Assembly: GCA_002633025.1 (NCBI GenBank) | Contig: NMRB01000001.1 | Location: forward strand, 1 to 64,000 | Reading direction: 5' to 3' | DNA: 64,000 bases | Source of the DNA: Notospermus geniculatus | Taxonomy: Eukaryota > Nemertea > Pilidiophora > Heteronemertea > Lineidae | Part shown: piece by piece, positions 11,650 to 22,627 of the stretch | How positions within the stretch are numbered: the stretch's first letter is position 1 | How the letters are laid out: each line of letters opens with the position of its first letter | Position numbers and translations under genes: made by a program | Notes under the pieces: generated by a model | The model's database searches: none | What the model was told of the DNA's origin: nothing | The model's input: only the letters and a program-made list of their open reading frames with translations

Positions 11650-12800
11650 GACCCCAACCACAGCGGTTTATTCCCATATCGCCTTTTCCCATTTCACCTT
11701 ATTCCCATTTCGCCTTCTTTTTCCCATTTCGCCTTTTCCTGTTTCGCCTTTTCCCATTTCGCCTTCTTCCCATTTCGCCTTTTTCCCATTTGCCTTTTCC
11801 CATATCGCCTTATTCCCATTTCGCCTTTTCCCTTTCTGCCATTTCCCAATTTGCCTTATGGTAATTGAGTCTTGCACCCCTATCAAATAGTGGACTAGTC
11901 TAGACCTAAATAAACAACATACAGAAAAATACCATTTGTATTTTATCACCCAATTTATTTATCACGTTTGTATTTATTATCGTTTTTGATAATTTTCCTA
12001 AATTGAACTGAATTCTAGGGACAAAGTAAAAGTAAGCCTACTTTTACTGCTTTTTGTGTTGATTATTCCTCACCGAAATGAATTGAAATGAATTCTTGAA
12101 AGAATTAAAGACTTAAAAAAAGAGACTTTCTCTCCTTCTTAGGACATATAGAAAATAGTTAAGCATCGGTAACATCACCACCCTCCTGAAAAGTTCTTGC
12201 CTCCTCAAACTCAAACAGTAAAGAATAAAACCCGCCTCCCTCCTCAATTTTTACAAATGCTCCTGCTGCTAAGCTATAGCTTTTTATGTGGCCCCTTCCA
12301 AAGAGTGGCAATACACCCTCCATGGAAAGCTGGGAAGGCAGTGAAAAAATTGGTAATAAGAGATCCATTTCGGTAGGCCTAATGGAAATTAAACCACTCG
12401 AAGATAATGTAAAGAATTAATAGAAAGAAATCCTTAATTAAGATCTGATTAAATCCTTAATTAAATCCTGAAGTAGGCCTAATTAAGGCCTATAATGAAT
12501 TTAACTCCTCAACAAGAATGTTTAAAAATCTACTGAAAAAACCCACAATCAAGGCCTGAGTAGGCCTGCACGTGGGTTAGTCCATTTTCAAAAAGGTAAA
12601 ATCTGGATAATCCCAAATAAGGCGAATTGGGAAATGGCGGAATGGGAAAAGGCGAAATGGGAATAAGGTGAAATGGGAAAAGGCGATATGGGAATAAGGC
12701 GAAACAGGAAAAGGCGATATGGGAATGAGGCGAAATGGGAAAAAGAAGGCGAATTGGGAAAAGGCAAAATGGGAAAAGGCGATATAGGAAGGCACCGTGT
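11650..12800. mobile_element. Foldback with minisatellite arms (TTTCCCATTTCGCC)
   Basis: The left arm (11665-11860) is a run of 12-17 base units of the form CCCATTTCGCCTTTT. The right arm (12610-12790) is the same array in inverse orientation. About 750 AT-rich bases lie between. The low-complexity reading frames in both arms follow from the repeat and are not genes. Confidence 0.6.
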
Positions 12801-13443
12801 TATAGGAAGCACCGAACTTACTCGAGTGGAGTAAGTAGTGATGCATTTCCATGTCCCTGACCACTCGACTCGAACGGGTTCCAGTTACCCGGGTCAGATC
12901 AGAACAAAAGAACAGTCAATTCTTCCGACGCAGGGTGCAGAAAACCATTGATTCTGCAAAGCCCGCATCGCTTTCTGGCCTAAAAGTATGTTAAGAACAC
13001 TCCCCACATGATAAGTCAACACTCCCAAACGCTGTTGACTCCCGTCAATTCACAGTTTAGGAGAGATGCGTCACAAAGCCCATGCTTCCTTGTTGACCCA
13101 ACACCTGTACACAAAGCTACACTATACAACCTGTATAGCATGTGATCAACTCCAGTTGGTACGGACGTAATTCAAAATGGAGTCCGTCCATTATAATAAG
13201 AGATACATAGTTTTTAGTTTATGAGTTTTTGGCTCACTTGTCATCATTTGACAGTAACTCAGGAAAATTAACATTTTTCCAAATCATCCATTTTATATTT
13301 CTATCAAGAGGCAATTATGAACAAGAATAATGATGTGGTTGTTTGGTATTTTTTTCAAGAATAAAGCGGGATACGTATGCCTCGACATCCATCTGCTATA
13401 CCGGGACGAGACTGGAGCCTGACGATAATGATACCATCCCTGT

Positions 13444-13508
13444 AACCAATAATCATACCAATCACCGTAATGTTCCGACTGGACTCGCCCGGCCTGTATT
13501 TTATATAA
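13444..13508 (+). promoter_or_regulatory. CCAAT and TATA promoter of the ShKT gene
   Basis: AACCAAT (13444-13450) and TATATAA (13502-13508) precede the start codon at 13576. Initiation about 30 bases after the TATA box would give a 5' leader of roughly 40 bases. The spacing and the fit to the first coding exon support a real core promoter. Confidence 0.6.
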
Positions 13509-13575
13509 ACTCGCGCATTTACGACCCGACATCTACTCGTCTTTTCCCTGTTCAGCGGATCAAGAGGAGAGCAGC

Positions 13576-16500
13576 ATGTTTTCGTGGTTTGCAATTTTGG
13601 TAAGTAAAGCCCTATTTACACGAGGTCATGTCGATTTAGAGGAATCAGAGGAAGATACAGTCTGCAGCCCATCAGACACTAACGATCACACGACTATCAT
13701 GTACTAAATATACATGTATAAATACAGCCACGTGATCGAGTTAATATCATACAGTGTAATAGGTTTAGTGGGACTTGCAATTCGGCCCTTTTTCTACTGA
13801 AGTGTTTGCATTCGGCCCTAAGTCATTAGACTCTCTTATCACCAACCTCGATCATGATGAGTTTATTATAACAACTCAATAGCACAGCAAATGTTGTGAA
13901 TTATCTATTCTGGTAATTTTATACTTTATCATACGGTGATTTTCTGGATTTTCCAGCCCAATTCCTCTGATTCCTTCGATTCCTCTGATTCCTCTAAATC
14001 GACATGGCCTTACACGAGCCGATTTTGTCGTACGACAGAGTCCTATCAGATTTGTCGTACCGATTTGTCGCGATCGGCTAATCTGTTTACACGGGACGAT
14101 TTATTCATGCGTCCCTTAGGACCCCGTGTGTCATTAGATAGACAACCATGAGAAGAAGCAGCCGATGTCGGGTGAAAATAGAACACCCGACTTCTGCACA
14201 CGATGTCGCACCGCAAAAAAATCGTCTCAGATGTCTAGTATACACGGTGCGTTTTTGTCGTACGTCTCTGTCGGCCGACACAATCGTACGACAAAATCGG
14301 CTCGTGTAAGTACAGCTTAAAAATGACGTATTTCATGAAGTACAGCCGATATTTCCCGCTTTCTGTACGTTTCAGACCGCGAAGGGCGTTGTCGGTGACG
14401 TCTTTTTAGTAGGTGTAGTCTCGCGCGGCCAGCCGTTTAGTTCCGCAGTACTGCTACACAAACGTCTGGCACAGAACGCTGTTATTGCTGTGATGCAGTG
14501 CATTGTGGGTACTGCTGTAGAAAGTCACGTGATATAAGATATTTCACCTCACAACCGTCCAAAATGTCTTAATCTGGCAATGAATCGATTGGTGAATTGA
14601 TCTGAGACAGCGTACTGGACAGCATCAACTTACTGGAGTTGAATTTCAGGCTGAAAAGTGAGCAGGAATTGTGTGTCTGTATGGAAGACGAGGTCGAGAA
14701 ATCCCAACTGACAATATATAGTCGTCGCCATGATGAGATCACATGATCACTTCTCTTGCCCAATCAGCAACCGGATTGTGATTTTCAAATGGGAGGAATC
14801 GGCGGATGAGATTGGATGAATAGCTCTGTCCCTGATTAGCCAATTAACATCCAGACCAGGATCTTGGTCCGCTCGTAACAGAAAATGTGGCGTTATGACC
14901 CAGACGCTTGTTCGATCCCCAGATTCGAAACAGCGGCTGGGTGACCGAAAGGACTGTAGATGCGTCGTATGAGCTCAGTGGTACGTGGACGGAGGACGAG
15001 TCTACGTCTGGTGTCAAAATGTGGCGATGAGAAACAGCATTAGACGATTTGTTCTTATTCCAGGTTTTAGTCGCCATCACTGGGCAAGTTCTTTCCTTCC
15101 CCTCAACGCAAGATGAAGATTTTGTAGTGGACGAAAGAGGGGGTGAGTGGTTTCTATTCCGATTTTGTACGGTGGCTAGAAAATATCATTGATTATTTTT
15201 TTTAAATATAATAAATTTTTCTGTTCGAATTGTCTCCCCGCGGAGGAAACATTTTCTCCAGAGGAGTAAATATTTTCTCCCCGCTGAGAAAACATTTTCT
15301 CCCCGAGGAGGAAACATTTTCTCCCGAGGAGTAAATATTTTTTCACCGAGGAGGAAACATTTGCTCCTCGAGGAGGAAACATTTTCTCCCGAGGAGTAAA
15401 TATTTTCTCCCCGCTGAGAAAACATTTTCTCCCCGAGGAGGAAACATTTCTCCCGAGGAGTAAATATTTTCTCCCCAGGAGAACACTTTTCTCCTATTGG
15501 CTGCATATTTCAAGGTCAAGGACATAAGTCGGCCATGATGCATTAGCTGATGATGTACCGCTATGCTTTTCTTTGGCGGGACTGAATGTTTCTTGCCCAT
15601 GTATATTAAGGTTGTCACGGCCTTATCTCCCATCGGACGGTGACCATTACGATAGAGGTGAGTTAGTCTCTCAATACTTGGCACTTGGTTTTATATACAA
15701 GGAAATCCTTGCATTTTTCAGTATTTTTTATGATTATACGCTGAGTCTCATACAACTCAAACGTATTTTAAAGAGACATAATTAAAGGCCCATGTACACT
15801 ATCAACATTTCAGGACACATGTCGGGACACATGTGTCGGACACACCGTGTTGCTTGAAATGTTGACAGTGTGTACAGGGCAAAAATATTTTAGCAACATG
15901 TGTCGCAACATGTGTCCCGACATGATTGTGTCTAGTGTATACAGGGGCAAAATTTCTGTTTCCATCTGTGTCGGACACATGTGTCCCGACATGTGTCTTG
16001 AAATGTTGATAGTGTGCATGGGCCTTTAGGGAGACGTGGACGGCGTCATAAACACAGTATTCAAGAGGTTATTATTTCTGCTATTATTTCTGTTATTATT
16101 TCTGTTATTATTTCTGCTACACTATTTCTGCCGAACTACAAGGGACTGGGAAGAATCTTGGCTTATCAATGCATGAAAAGATAGCGAAGGTATGTATGGC
16201 ACGCCGTTTGCGTCAAAATGTCGAAGAAAGGTTTAAATATGTTTGTTATATAGTCGTGCAACGGATTTCCTTCCATACTTTACAGTTCATCAAGTGGCGA
16301 CTGACTGAGAAACTGTAGGCCTACTTTTGATTCTGAACCATCTGGATCCCGATGGTGTACAGTTCAGGAGACGAAGATGGCTGCGCAGGAGGCGGTAATC
16401 TGTCGAACGGCAGAATCAAAATATCCACACACAGCAAATGGATCACTGTTGCTTGATGCCGCCTCCAACCACATTATTCGTCGCGAATAGCCATGTATGC

Positions 16501-18306
16501 ATCCATGAATGCAAAACCCGAAGGTTTTTAATTTGTCCCAACCATCGATATGCCAGGCATCACTCGGGCCTATTGTGCGATACCGCCTCCTCCGCAGCCT
16601 TCATCGTCTCCTGAACTGTACATCATCGGGATCCAGATGGTTCAGAATCAAACGTAATAGTTTCTCGGTCAGTCACCACTTGATGAACCTATAAAGTGTG
16701 GAAGGAAATCCGTTGCATGACTATAATAGACATATCTAAATATTTCGTCGACATTTTGACGCAAACGGCGCGCCATACATACCTTTGCTATCTTTTCATG
16801 GATTGGTCTGTAGCCAAGATTCTTCCCAGTCCCTCGTAGTTCGGCAGAAATAGTGTTGATAACCTCTTGAATACTGTGTTTATATCCACGTCTCCCTAAA
16901 TTACGTCTCTTTAAAATACGTTTGAGTTGTATGAGACTCAGCGAATAATCATGAAAAATACTGAGAAATGCAAGGATTTCCTTGTATTTAAAACCAAGTG
17001 CGAAGTATTGAGAGGTTAACCCAATCTCTATCGTAATGGCCACCATCCGATGGGAGATAAGGCCGTGACATCCTTAAAGCTGAACTTAATAGATATAAAC
17101 CCCAAGCGGCAGAGGTAGAAATTACGAACAGCCACAAGGCCCTTCCAAACTACCTCTGAAAACGATACACCCTCCCGGACGGTCACAGTTGGTTTCACTT
17201 TCCACCACGCTCTTGAACAGAAAAGATCTCAGCACAGCTGTCAAATGAGAAAAAACGAAAAATAATCTGTGATGGTAGCGAGATTCGAACCCACAACCCT
17301 CTGATCGATTCGCCAACCTCTTTCTGTACGCGCTTCGAAGACTGCTTGCTTGATGTTCGGCTACCGAAAGTACACCCAGGGTATTGTTTTAGTGAAGATT
17401 GAGATCCTGGGTAGTCTTTGTATATACCCAGGACGACATTTATCCTTACAGCGGAACTGCTATTGAAGCCAAAATTTTGTCCAGCGAGTAATTATGAAAC
17501 TAAGGTAAATGGTACGAATTAACGATGAATGTGTCATACTTTCAGTCGATTGCTCCGCCAAACCCAACTGCGTCAGGTGGGCGAGGATAGGTCAGTGTGA
17601 CAAGAATCCTGCCACCATGAAAGGTCATTGTCCGGACTACTGCGGGGACGGCGCATGCGCAGGTAAATGACAATTCGATCACATTTTGAACCTTATCGCT
17701 TATTAGCCCCTCGAAAAGATCAAGAGCACAAATCACGTGAAATCGGCCTAGCGGCCTAGATGAGTTTCGCAGGTAGCCATCTTGTCAAAATTAGGTCATC
17801 GTCATGGCGATTTTCCCCACTGGGACGTGAGAATCAATCATCTGTCAGTCTGGGAAGACAATCCTCCATGGTGATGACCTAATTTTGGCAAGATGGCTGC
17901 TATCGAAGTTCATCTATACCGTTGACATCTGACGGCACGCACACGCCGTCAAATTTCCATGACGACACGATGCCGCCATATTGGCGGTCGGAATGTCAAG
18001 CGAGTTACAGCATGAATACGATCAACACACAGGTCCTGGCGTCAAAACGTCATGATGTGACAGTTTTGAGGTCGTCGCCGGCCATTCGACGGCCAACATG
18101 GCTGATTCTTAGCTGTCAGTGACCGTTGACGTCAGTGAAGATCCTCTATGGATTTTGTAACCACATTTCGTTATTTTACAGCTATAGAGTGCGTGGACGC
18201 TGAGAAGGAGGAGGGCCAATGTGAGGGGTGGAAGAAGGGCGGAGCCTGCGAGAAAAACCACTCAATCAAAGCTCATTACTGCAGGAAGACGTGTGGTGCA
18301 TGTTAG
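13576..18306 (+). CDS. Secreted two-domain ShKT-type cysteine-rich protein
   Basis: Four exons: 13576-13599, 15064-15142, 17546-17662 and 18182-18306 (TAG at 18304-18306). All have GT/AG introns and the phases agree (0, 1, 1). The product is about 114 residues. Exon 1 and the start of exon 2 give a hydrophobic signal peptide; an acidic stretch follows. Exons 3 and 4 each encode one six-cysteine ShKT domain. The exon 4 domain fits the family pattern closely, with Trp and Gly-x-Cys in the middle and a CRKTCGAC end. ShKT domains occur in potassium-channel-blocking peptides but also in many non-toxic secreted and matrix proteins. Without a fused enzyme domain the role is open: defence peptide, matrix protein or venom-like peptide. 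Introns 1-3 are packed with transposons. Confidence 0.8.
13610..14320. mobile_element. Two adjoining foldback MITEs in intron 1
   Basis: The first has arms at 13610-13655 and 13965-14010 built on GTCGATTTAGAGGAATCAGA and its complement. The second has arms near 14010-14045 and 14280-14315 built on ACACGAGCCGATTTTGTCGT and its complement, with several TCGTACGA palindromes. They share the CTTACACGAG junction. Confidence 0.6.
14405..14950. repeat. Dispersed repeat, pair with 3130-3690
   Basis: Same block order as the copy at 3130-3690. Lies inside intron 1 of the ShKT gene and contains no exon. Confidence 0.6.
15235..15490. repeat. Minisatellite of CTCC..GGAG palindromic units
   Basis: Tandem units alternate three motif types: TTTTCTCCCCGAGGAGGAAA, TTCTCCCGAGGAGTAAATA and TTCTCCCCGCTGAGAAAA. 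The higher-order period is about 60 bases. Each motif is itself an imperfect CTCC/GGAG palindrome. It lies in intron 2 of the ShKT gene and gives artefactual minus-strand frames. Confidence 0.7.
15590..16402 (+). pseudogene. Integrase-type transposase relic, plus-strand copy
   Basis: Decayed copy of the transposase described at 16403-17070, in the opposite orientation, forming the left arm of a large palindrome. It is interrupted by a MITE at 15785-16025 and by a TTATTATTTCTG repeat near 16070-16125. Frames are broken throughout. Confidence 0.6.
15785..16025. mobile_element. TA-inserting MITE with long inverted repeats
   Basis: Ends AAGGCCCATG.../...CATGGGCCTT carry ACACTATCAACATTTCA and a GACACATGTCGGGACACATG block with complements. 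Flanking bases are TA on both sides. The other palindrome arm (about 16890-16915) shows the uninterrupted sequence, so this is a genuine later insertion, of Tc1/mariner type by its TA site. Confidence 0.7.
16403..17070 (-). pseudogene. HTH-integrase transposase relic (IS3EU-like), minus-strand copy
   Basis: The N-terminal frame (17046-16669) contains a helix-turn-helix-type segment (LIQLKRILKRRNLGRRG) and the motif GYRPIHEKI. Beyond a break, the catalytic core is recognisable at about 16559-16500 as AWHIDGWDKLK, GFCIHGCIHGYSR and IMWLEAASSN. The order HTH, GYR, WHxDGxDKL, GYSRxIxWLE is that of integrase-core transposases found in many animal genomes. Assignment to IS3EU is from memory. Stops and frameshifts mean it is dead. 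It forms the right arm of the 15590-17070 palindrome. Confidence 0.65.
17073..17352 (-). mobile_element. tRNA-derived SINE copy
   Basis: Same unit as 1963-2252, with the AAGTTCAGCTTTAAGG 3' end, GGTTCGAATCT B box and TGGCG-type head on the minus strand. It directly abuts the transposase relic on one side and a CTGGGTA foldback fragment on the other. Confidence 0.65.
17353..17445. mobile_element. Solo arm of the CTGGGTA foldback family
   Basis: ATGTTCGGCTACCGAAA, TACACCCAGGGTA and TACCCAGGACGACATT match the right arm at 39370-39465 closely. No left arm is present nearby. Confidence 0.6.
17757..17918. mobile_element. Small foldback MITE in intron 3
   Basis: TAGATGAG...GTAGCCATCTTGTCAAAATTAGG on the left is matched by an inverted copy ending TTCATCTA on the right, around a roughly 60-base centre. 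Confidence 0.55.
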
Positions 18307-18361
18307 AAAACAAAATGGCGCCGGGTGTGGCCGATTTTCTCATCAATTTGTTCTCATAGAG

Positions 18362-18367
18362 ATAATA
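18362..18367 (+). terminator. Poly(A) signal of the ShKT gene
   Basis: AATAAA lies 56 bases after the TAG stop at 18306, a normal place for cleavage about 20 bases further on. Confidence 0.55.
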
Positions 18368-18645
18368 AAGTAGGTTCGTACCAGCAATGTTTTGATTTCT
18401 TTATCTTGGAAGGGTAGTAGAACGAATGGCATTCCTCCAATCACAGGCCCCTGGAGAGTTAATCAGTAGTGTAGGCATATTTCTCGTAAAATTGGCGGAA
18501 AGTGAGCACGCAATGGCCAAATCTATTCTATATTATATAACAAAGACAAGGTATGCAACTCTTCTGACCCGATTTCAGCGAGAAACATCCCAACTTCATC
18601 GCGCCGCCAGAACATGAAACTATCGTCGAATCTCAACCAACTTTA

Positions 18646-18772
18646 GGCGTCGCTCCACGTGACAGTTTTCTATCGAAAGTTTGCTGTCAGAGTCAATTAT
18701 TGCTCTCAGACAGCAATAATTGACTATCTGACAGCAAACTTTCGACAGAAAACTGTCACGTGGAACGTCGCC
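18646..18772. mobile_element. 127-base near-perfect palindromic MITE
   Basis: Arms GGCGTCGCTCCACGTGACAG... and their complement pair over about 60 bases with few mismatches. Flanked by TTTA on both sides (18642-18645, 18773-18776). Confidence 0.7.
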
Positions 18773-18996
18773 TTTACTCACCGATGATGCAGTGACATCT
18801 TTATTTTCACATACAGTATCAGCTGCCCACCTAGGTAATCCTTATTTTGTTTGTATAGCATGTACCCACCTCCAAAACAGACGAAAATTGATGTGAATGC
18901 GGTAATACTGACTTTGGCGAGGCAATCCTGAAACAAGTGGCAAAAGTGAAACATCGCCGGGAAAACCCGAAAAATTAAAAGCCCCACTCGCCACGC

Positions 18997-20113
18997 GTAT
19001 GGTAGGCCAGACTGGACATAAATAAGAAATACATGCACGCATCGATATTCGATTTCATCCCACCATTAAATAGTGAATTGATTGTACCATCAAATCAACC
19101 AAAAGGAAGCCAGGAATATATGCGAGCATATATTCTATTTAATGGTACCATGAAATCGAATTGATGGGACCATTTAATCGAATTGATGGAACCATTTAAT
19201 CGAATTGATGGTACCATTTAATCGAATTGATGGTACCATTTTAATCGAATTGATGGGACCATTTAATCGATGGGACCATTTAATCGAATTGATGGGACCA
19301 TTAAATCGAATTGATGGGACCATTAAATATTTAATGGTACCATTTAATCGAATTGATGGGACCATTTAATCGAATTGATGGGACCATTAAATATTTGATG
19401 GGACCATTTAATCGAATTGATGGGACCATTAAATCGAATTGATGGGACCATTTAATCGAATTGATGGGACCATTAAATATTTGATGGGACCATTTAATCG
19501 AATTGATGGGACCATTAAATCGAATTGATGGGACCATTAAATATTTGATGGTACCATTTAATCGAATTGATGGGACCATTTAATCGAATTGATGGGACCA
19601 TTAAATATTTGATGGTACCATTAAATCGAATTGATGGGACCATTAAATATTTGATGGGACCATTTAATCGAATTGATGGGACCATTAAATATTTGATGGT
19701 GCCATTAAATATTTGATGGGACCATTTAATATTGAACTTCCGTCTCAAAATATCGCGCTTCCGTCCTAACATTCGTCTTCGACTCGGAAGCTTTCGGCAA
19801 CCTTCGGGCAGCCATTGAAAGCACCTTATGGGCGGTTATTCCCGCNTGGGCGGCCATACTTGGCAGAAAGCTGCCAGGTTATGACGTCAGAGAGGATTCC
19901 CCTCAGTCCTGAGAAATAGCTTACTTACCTCACATCCCAAAATAGCTAACCAATCAACTGTGACGTTACAAATTCAAATTCAAAAGGAGCAATCAACTGG
20001 CTTCCTTTTGGTTGATTTGATGGTACAATCAATTCACTATTTAATGGTGGGATGAAATCGAATATCGATGCGTTCATGTATTTCTTATTTATGTCCAGTC
20101 TGGCCTACCATAC
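18997..20113. mobile_element. Foldback element with internal minisatellite and 4-bp target duplication
   Basis: Inverted arms of about 115 bases (18997-19117 and 19997-20113) start GTATGGTAGGCCAGACTGG. The flanks carry ACGC on both sides (18993-18996, 20114-20117). A paralogous copy of the flanking sequence at about 49808-50035 lacks the element, which fixes its ends. The interior holds a 600-base tandem array and an N at 19846. No transposase is encoded. Confidence 0.8.
19141..19735. repeat. 22-base minisatellite array, two alternating unit types
   Basis: Roughly 26 units. Type A contains TTTAATCGAATTGATGGGAC and type B contains TTAAATATTTGATGGGACC. They alternate irregularly and keep the constant GATGGGACCATT (or GGTACC) core. 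It is confined to the foldback element. Open frames on the minus strand are products of the repeat. Confidence 0.75.
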
Positions 20114-20214
20114 ACGCGCAGTGTCGTGATGACGTCGTCCGCTCTTGTGCGTCGTTGAGTAATATTGATTTCTTATGACGACGTCTGCTGTGAGTGGGGC
20201 TTTTAATTTTTCCG

Positions 20215-21308
20215 AGTGCTGCCTGGCGAATAGGCCTATGTTTGTGTCTACAGGTAGCGTCATGACGTCATGGGTATATATTATGGATAGGCCTAATCGC
20301 ACAGGCCCATCGATCGATGATGCATGGAGCGGGAGGCATAACAGGTAGGCCTATGTAAATATAGTGATACCGGCACAGAATTCATGCAGTGTGTTTTTGG
20401 GGGCGGTGCTCAACTCACTTGGTGGGGCCGTAGATCTTGGGGTGTCAAGGCAAAATGTGGCGATCGCCCTAAGTGAGAGCTCTCTTCTGCAGTTTTGTTG
20501 CAAGAACCACAGATGGGGTAAGATAGCTGACAGGTGAATCTCAGTAGGTCTATCGGTAGGAGCTTACGTTGTTTTTTCCTAAATACGTGACGCCCCTGCC
20601 CATTTTCGGCCTTGACGCCGAGGAGGGCTGATCCGGTAAGCGTACAATCCGGACGTAGGCCTAGGTCCTTGGTCTATTTTAGTTAACCAATCAGTGATCA
20701 GTATTTTCATACCCTGCATGGGCGCTGCCATCTTGAAAAAGTCACATGATCACAAGTCACATGACTGCCAGAACTTTGCGATGCTGCAGTCGCAGGTGAC
20801 CTGAAGACGGTTACGATGCTGCCTGTTCCTCGATGATCGTACACATTTTCGTTTTTGTGACCTGACCATGATTGCGACACCTGATGCCAACTGTTCCGTC
20901 GCAGCTGATGCCATCGTAGTGCGACCTGACATCAGCATTAGGCCCGTATTCAGCGCAACATTTGGCCAGTGTGTGGGTCCTTGTGCCTCGTGGCGCAGCA
21001 CTTTTCATCGTCCATGTATCTATCTTGTGATTAAAGCCAACGTTTCAAAAACGGCTTTAGCTATCAGTCCGTAGTCACCAATACACAGCGCGACAGCCTT
21101 ATTTGGGGCGAAACATGGCTACGACTGCGGATATCGCTGCGTCAGATCTGTATCAGCGCTATTCTGTCTGTGTGTAGCTACCTTCCACAATAGGTACTGT
21201 ACCAGTACATGTAGTTTTAGGGAAATGATTGCGCAACCATGAAAATTACCACGCCAACAATTTTTGCAGCAAATGATATACTAGTAAAATATCACTACAT
21301 GGGTCCAA
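20215..21308. other. Stretch without recognised features
   Basis: Contains scattered TAGGCCTA octamers and short frames. A small inverted GTCGCA/TGCGAC motif set lies around 20780-20935. No gene or complete repeat is supported. Confidence 0.4.
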
Positions 21309-22280
21309 TTACACGTCTAGAGACCCCCAAAATATATCGACAGATTTAAAGAAGGTTCCTTTCGGGCCTTTTTGTCGTATAAAGTGCAACACGGTCCCGT
21401 CCTGTGCGTTGAATCCTAAATCTTTGGCAGGGTATGTACCAAAGACGATTGGCGGAAGTAGAACTTGAATTTCTTCAAAAGAACTCCTTCCTCGGGAAAA
21501 TTTAACCAGGCCATGCAAGGGATTGCAATTTTCACGAAAACAAATGATCTTAGGACCTGGATAACCGATAATGCAAGGGAAACACACAGCCTTCCAATAA
21601 ATGAACTCAGAATCTATAAATCTGATACCACCAAGCCAACTAAGATGTTGCGCTTTGTGTGTAACTGGCTGGTATCCCTTCTGAGGACTAAACATGGTTA
21701 TTAAACACTCGTTATTTAGGAGTTCGACAGCAGCAAAGAAGTCTCGGCAAAAACAAATGTCGTTGCGTGCGGCCAAAGTCACTGTTTTACCATCATCAAG
21801 TAAAACTGATTCAGAAATCTGTATAGTATCATAAATTGTAGCTTTAATGGTGCTATTTACACGGCACCAGGTGACAAATGTCGAGCCAAACCAAAAAAAC
21901 ATGCGAAAGGAGGTAAATTTTGAACAATTGTTTTTGTCGGGTATGACGAGGGTTCCCACAAAGCTACCATTCCGTAGATCGTACAGGTGATTTGCATACG
22001 AAGCATCCCATTTTTTGACACGTTGGAATAAATATTTCCCACAACACGAACATATCAATAATCCTCTTTTATGCGGAACCGTGTATCTGTTTGTAAGGCT
22101 AAATTTTCTGTTGCCTAACTGGTAAACTGACAGGCTAAAAACTAGAACCCTTTCGGGGGTTTGAAGTGCACCAAGATATCCAGTTATGCGGTCGAAAAAC
22201 CAATAGTCAACCCCAGAAAGACTCAATGGGGGCATAAAAGGTACACGATGTTTTAATTGGTACCGAATCAGAGTGAATTC
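21309..22280 (-). CDS. Terminal exon of an unknown secreted-type protein, paralog 1
   Basis: The exon begins after a TTGTATTGTAG acceptor, in phase 0, and stays open for about 323 residues to a TAA at 21309-21311. It starts EFTLIRYQLKHRVPFMPP. Strand-rich sequence has scattered cysteines and the motif YDLRNGSFVGTLVIP, suggesting a beta-propeller-like fold with a faint resemblance to olfactomedin domains. The second paralog (exon start at 31139) has the same phase-0 start, a matching HR..FIPP opening, a VYDFRSGKY motif at the same place and a similar C-terminus. A PAN-like exon precedes that copy, so this gene may have one upstream too; I did not find it. The function is unknown. Confidence 0.6.
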   Translation of the reverse strand, partial: EFTLIRYQLKHRVPFMPPLSLSGVDYWFFDRITGYLGALQTPERVLVFSLSVYQLGNRKFSLTNRYTVPHKRGLLICSCCGKYLFQRVKKWDASYANHLYDLRNGSFVGTLVIPDKNNCSKFTSFRMFFWFGSTFVTWCRVNSTIKATIYDTIQISESVLLDDGKTVTLAARNDICFCRDFFAAVELLNNECLITMFSPQKGYQPVTHKAQHLSWLGGIRFIDSEFIYWKAVCFPCIIGYPGPKIICFRENCNPLHGLVKFSRGRSSFEEIQVLLPPIVFGTYPAKDLGFNAQDGTVLHFIRQKGPKGTFFKSVDIFWGSLDV

Positions 22281-22627
22281 CTACAATACAAATAGTCTTT
22301 GATAAGTACGTTGACACATATTCTGCTCTTTGATGTCAAAAACAAAAATACAAGCCTGGCGGTGAAACAGTTCACAAGGTGACTTCGGGGGTGGCACTCG
22401 GGCCCTCATTCCCCACATCAGTCACTTGCACCAAACCTGGATCGAAATAATTTACTCTTAACACACTCGAAGCCCACAAGGGTCACACTTCGTGAACTGC
22501 TCATAATTTCGTGGTATGGTCAAAATGACCGATTTTTCAATTTTAATAGCATGGATACCGTGTATTACTAACTACCCTGGTGTTAGTGACGGAATCAGTT
22601 TAAAATACTGAGAAATAGGCGACTAAC

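Noticed and set aside
11524-12864. Phe/Pro/Ser-rich frames on both strands
   Set aside because: They are translations of the TTTCCCATTTCGCC minisatellite and change with frame.
15176-15684. Overlapping minus-strand frames rich in Gly-Glu-Lys-Phe
   Set aside because: They are translations of the CTCC/GGAG minisatellite and lie in an intron of the ShKT gene.
18778-19042. Hydrophobic minus-strand frame resembling a membrane exon (also at 49857-50141)
   Set aside because: The sequence is a two-copy repeat flanking a foldback element. The splice-like sites are shared by both copies and no neighbouring exon fits.
19141-19735. CRISPR-like array
   Set aside because: Units are contiguous 20-22 base repeats with no spacers, in an animal foldback element.
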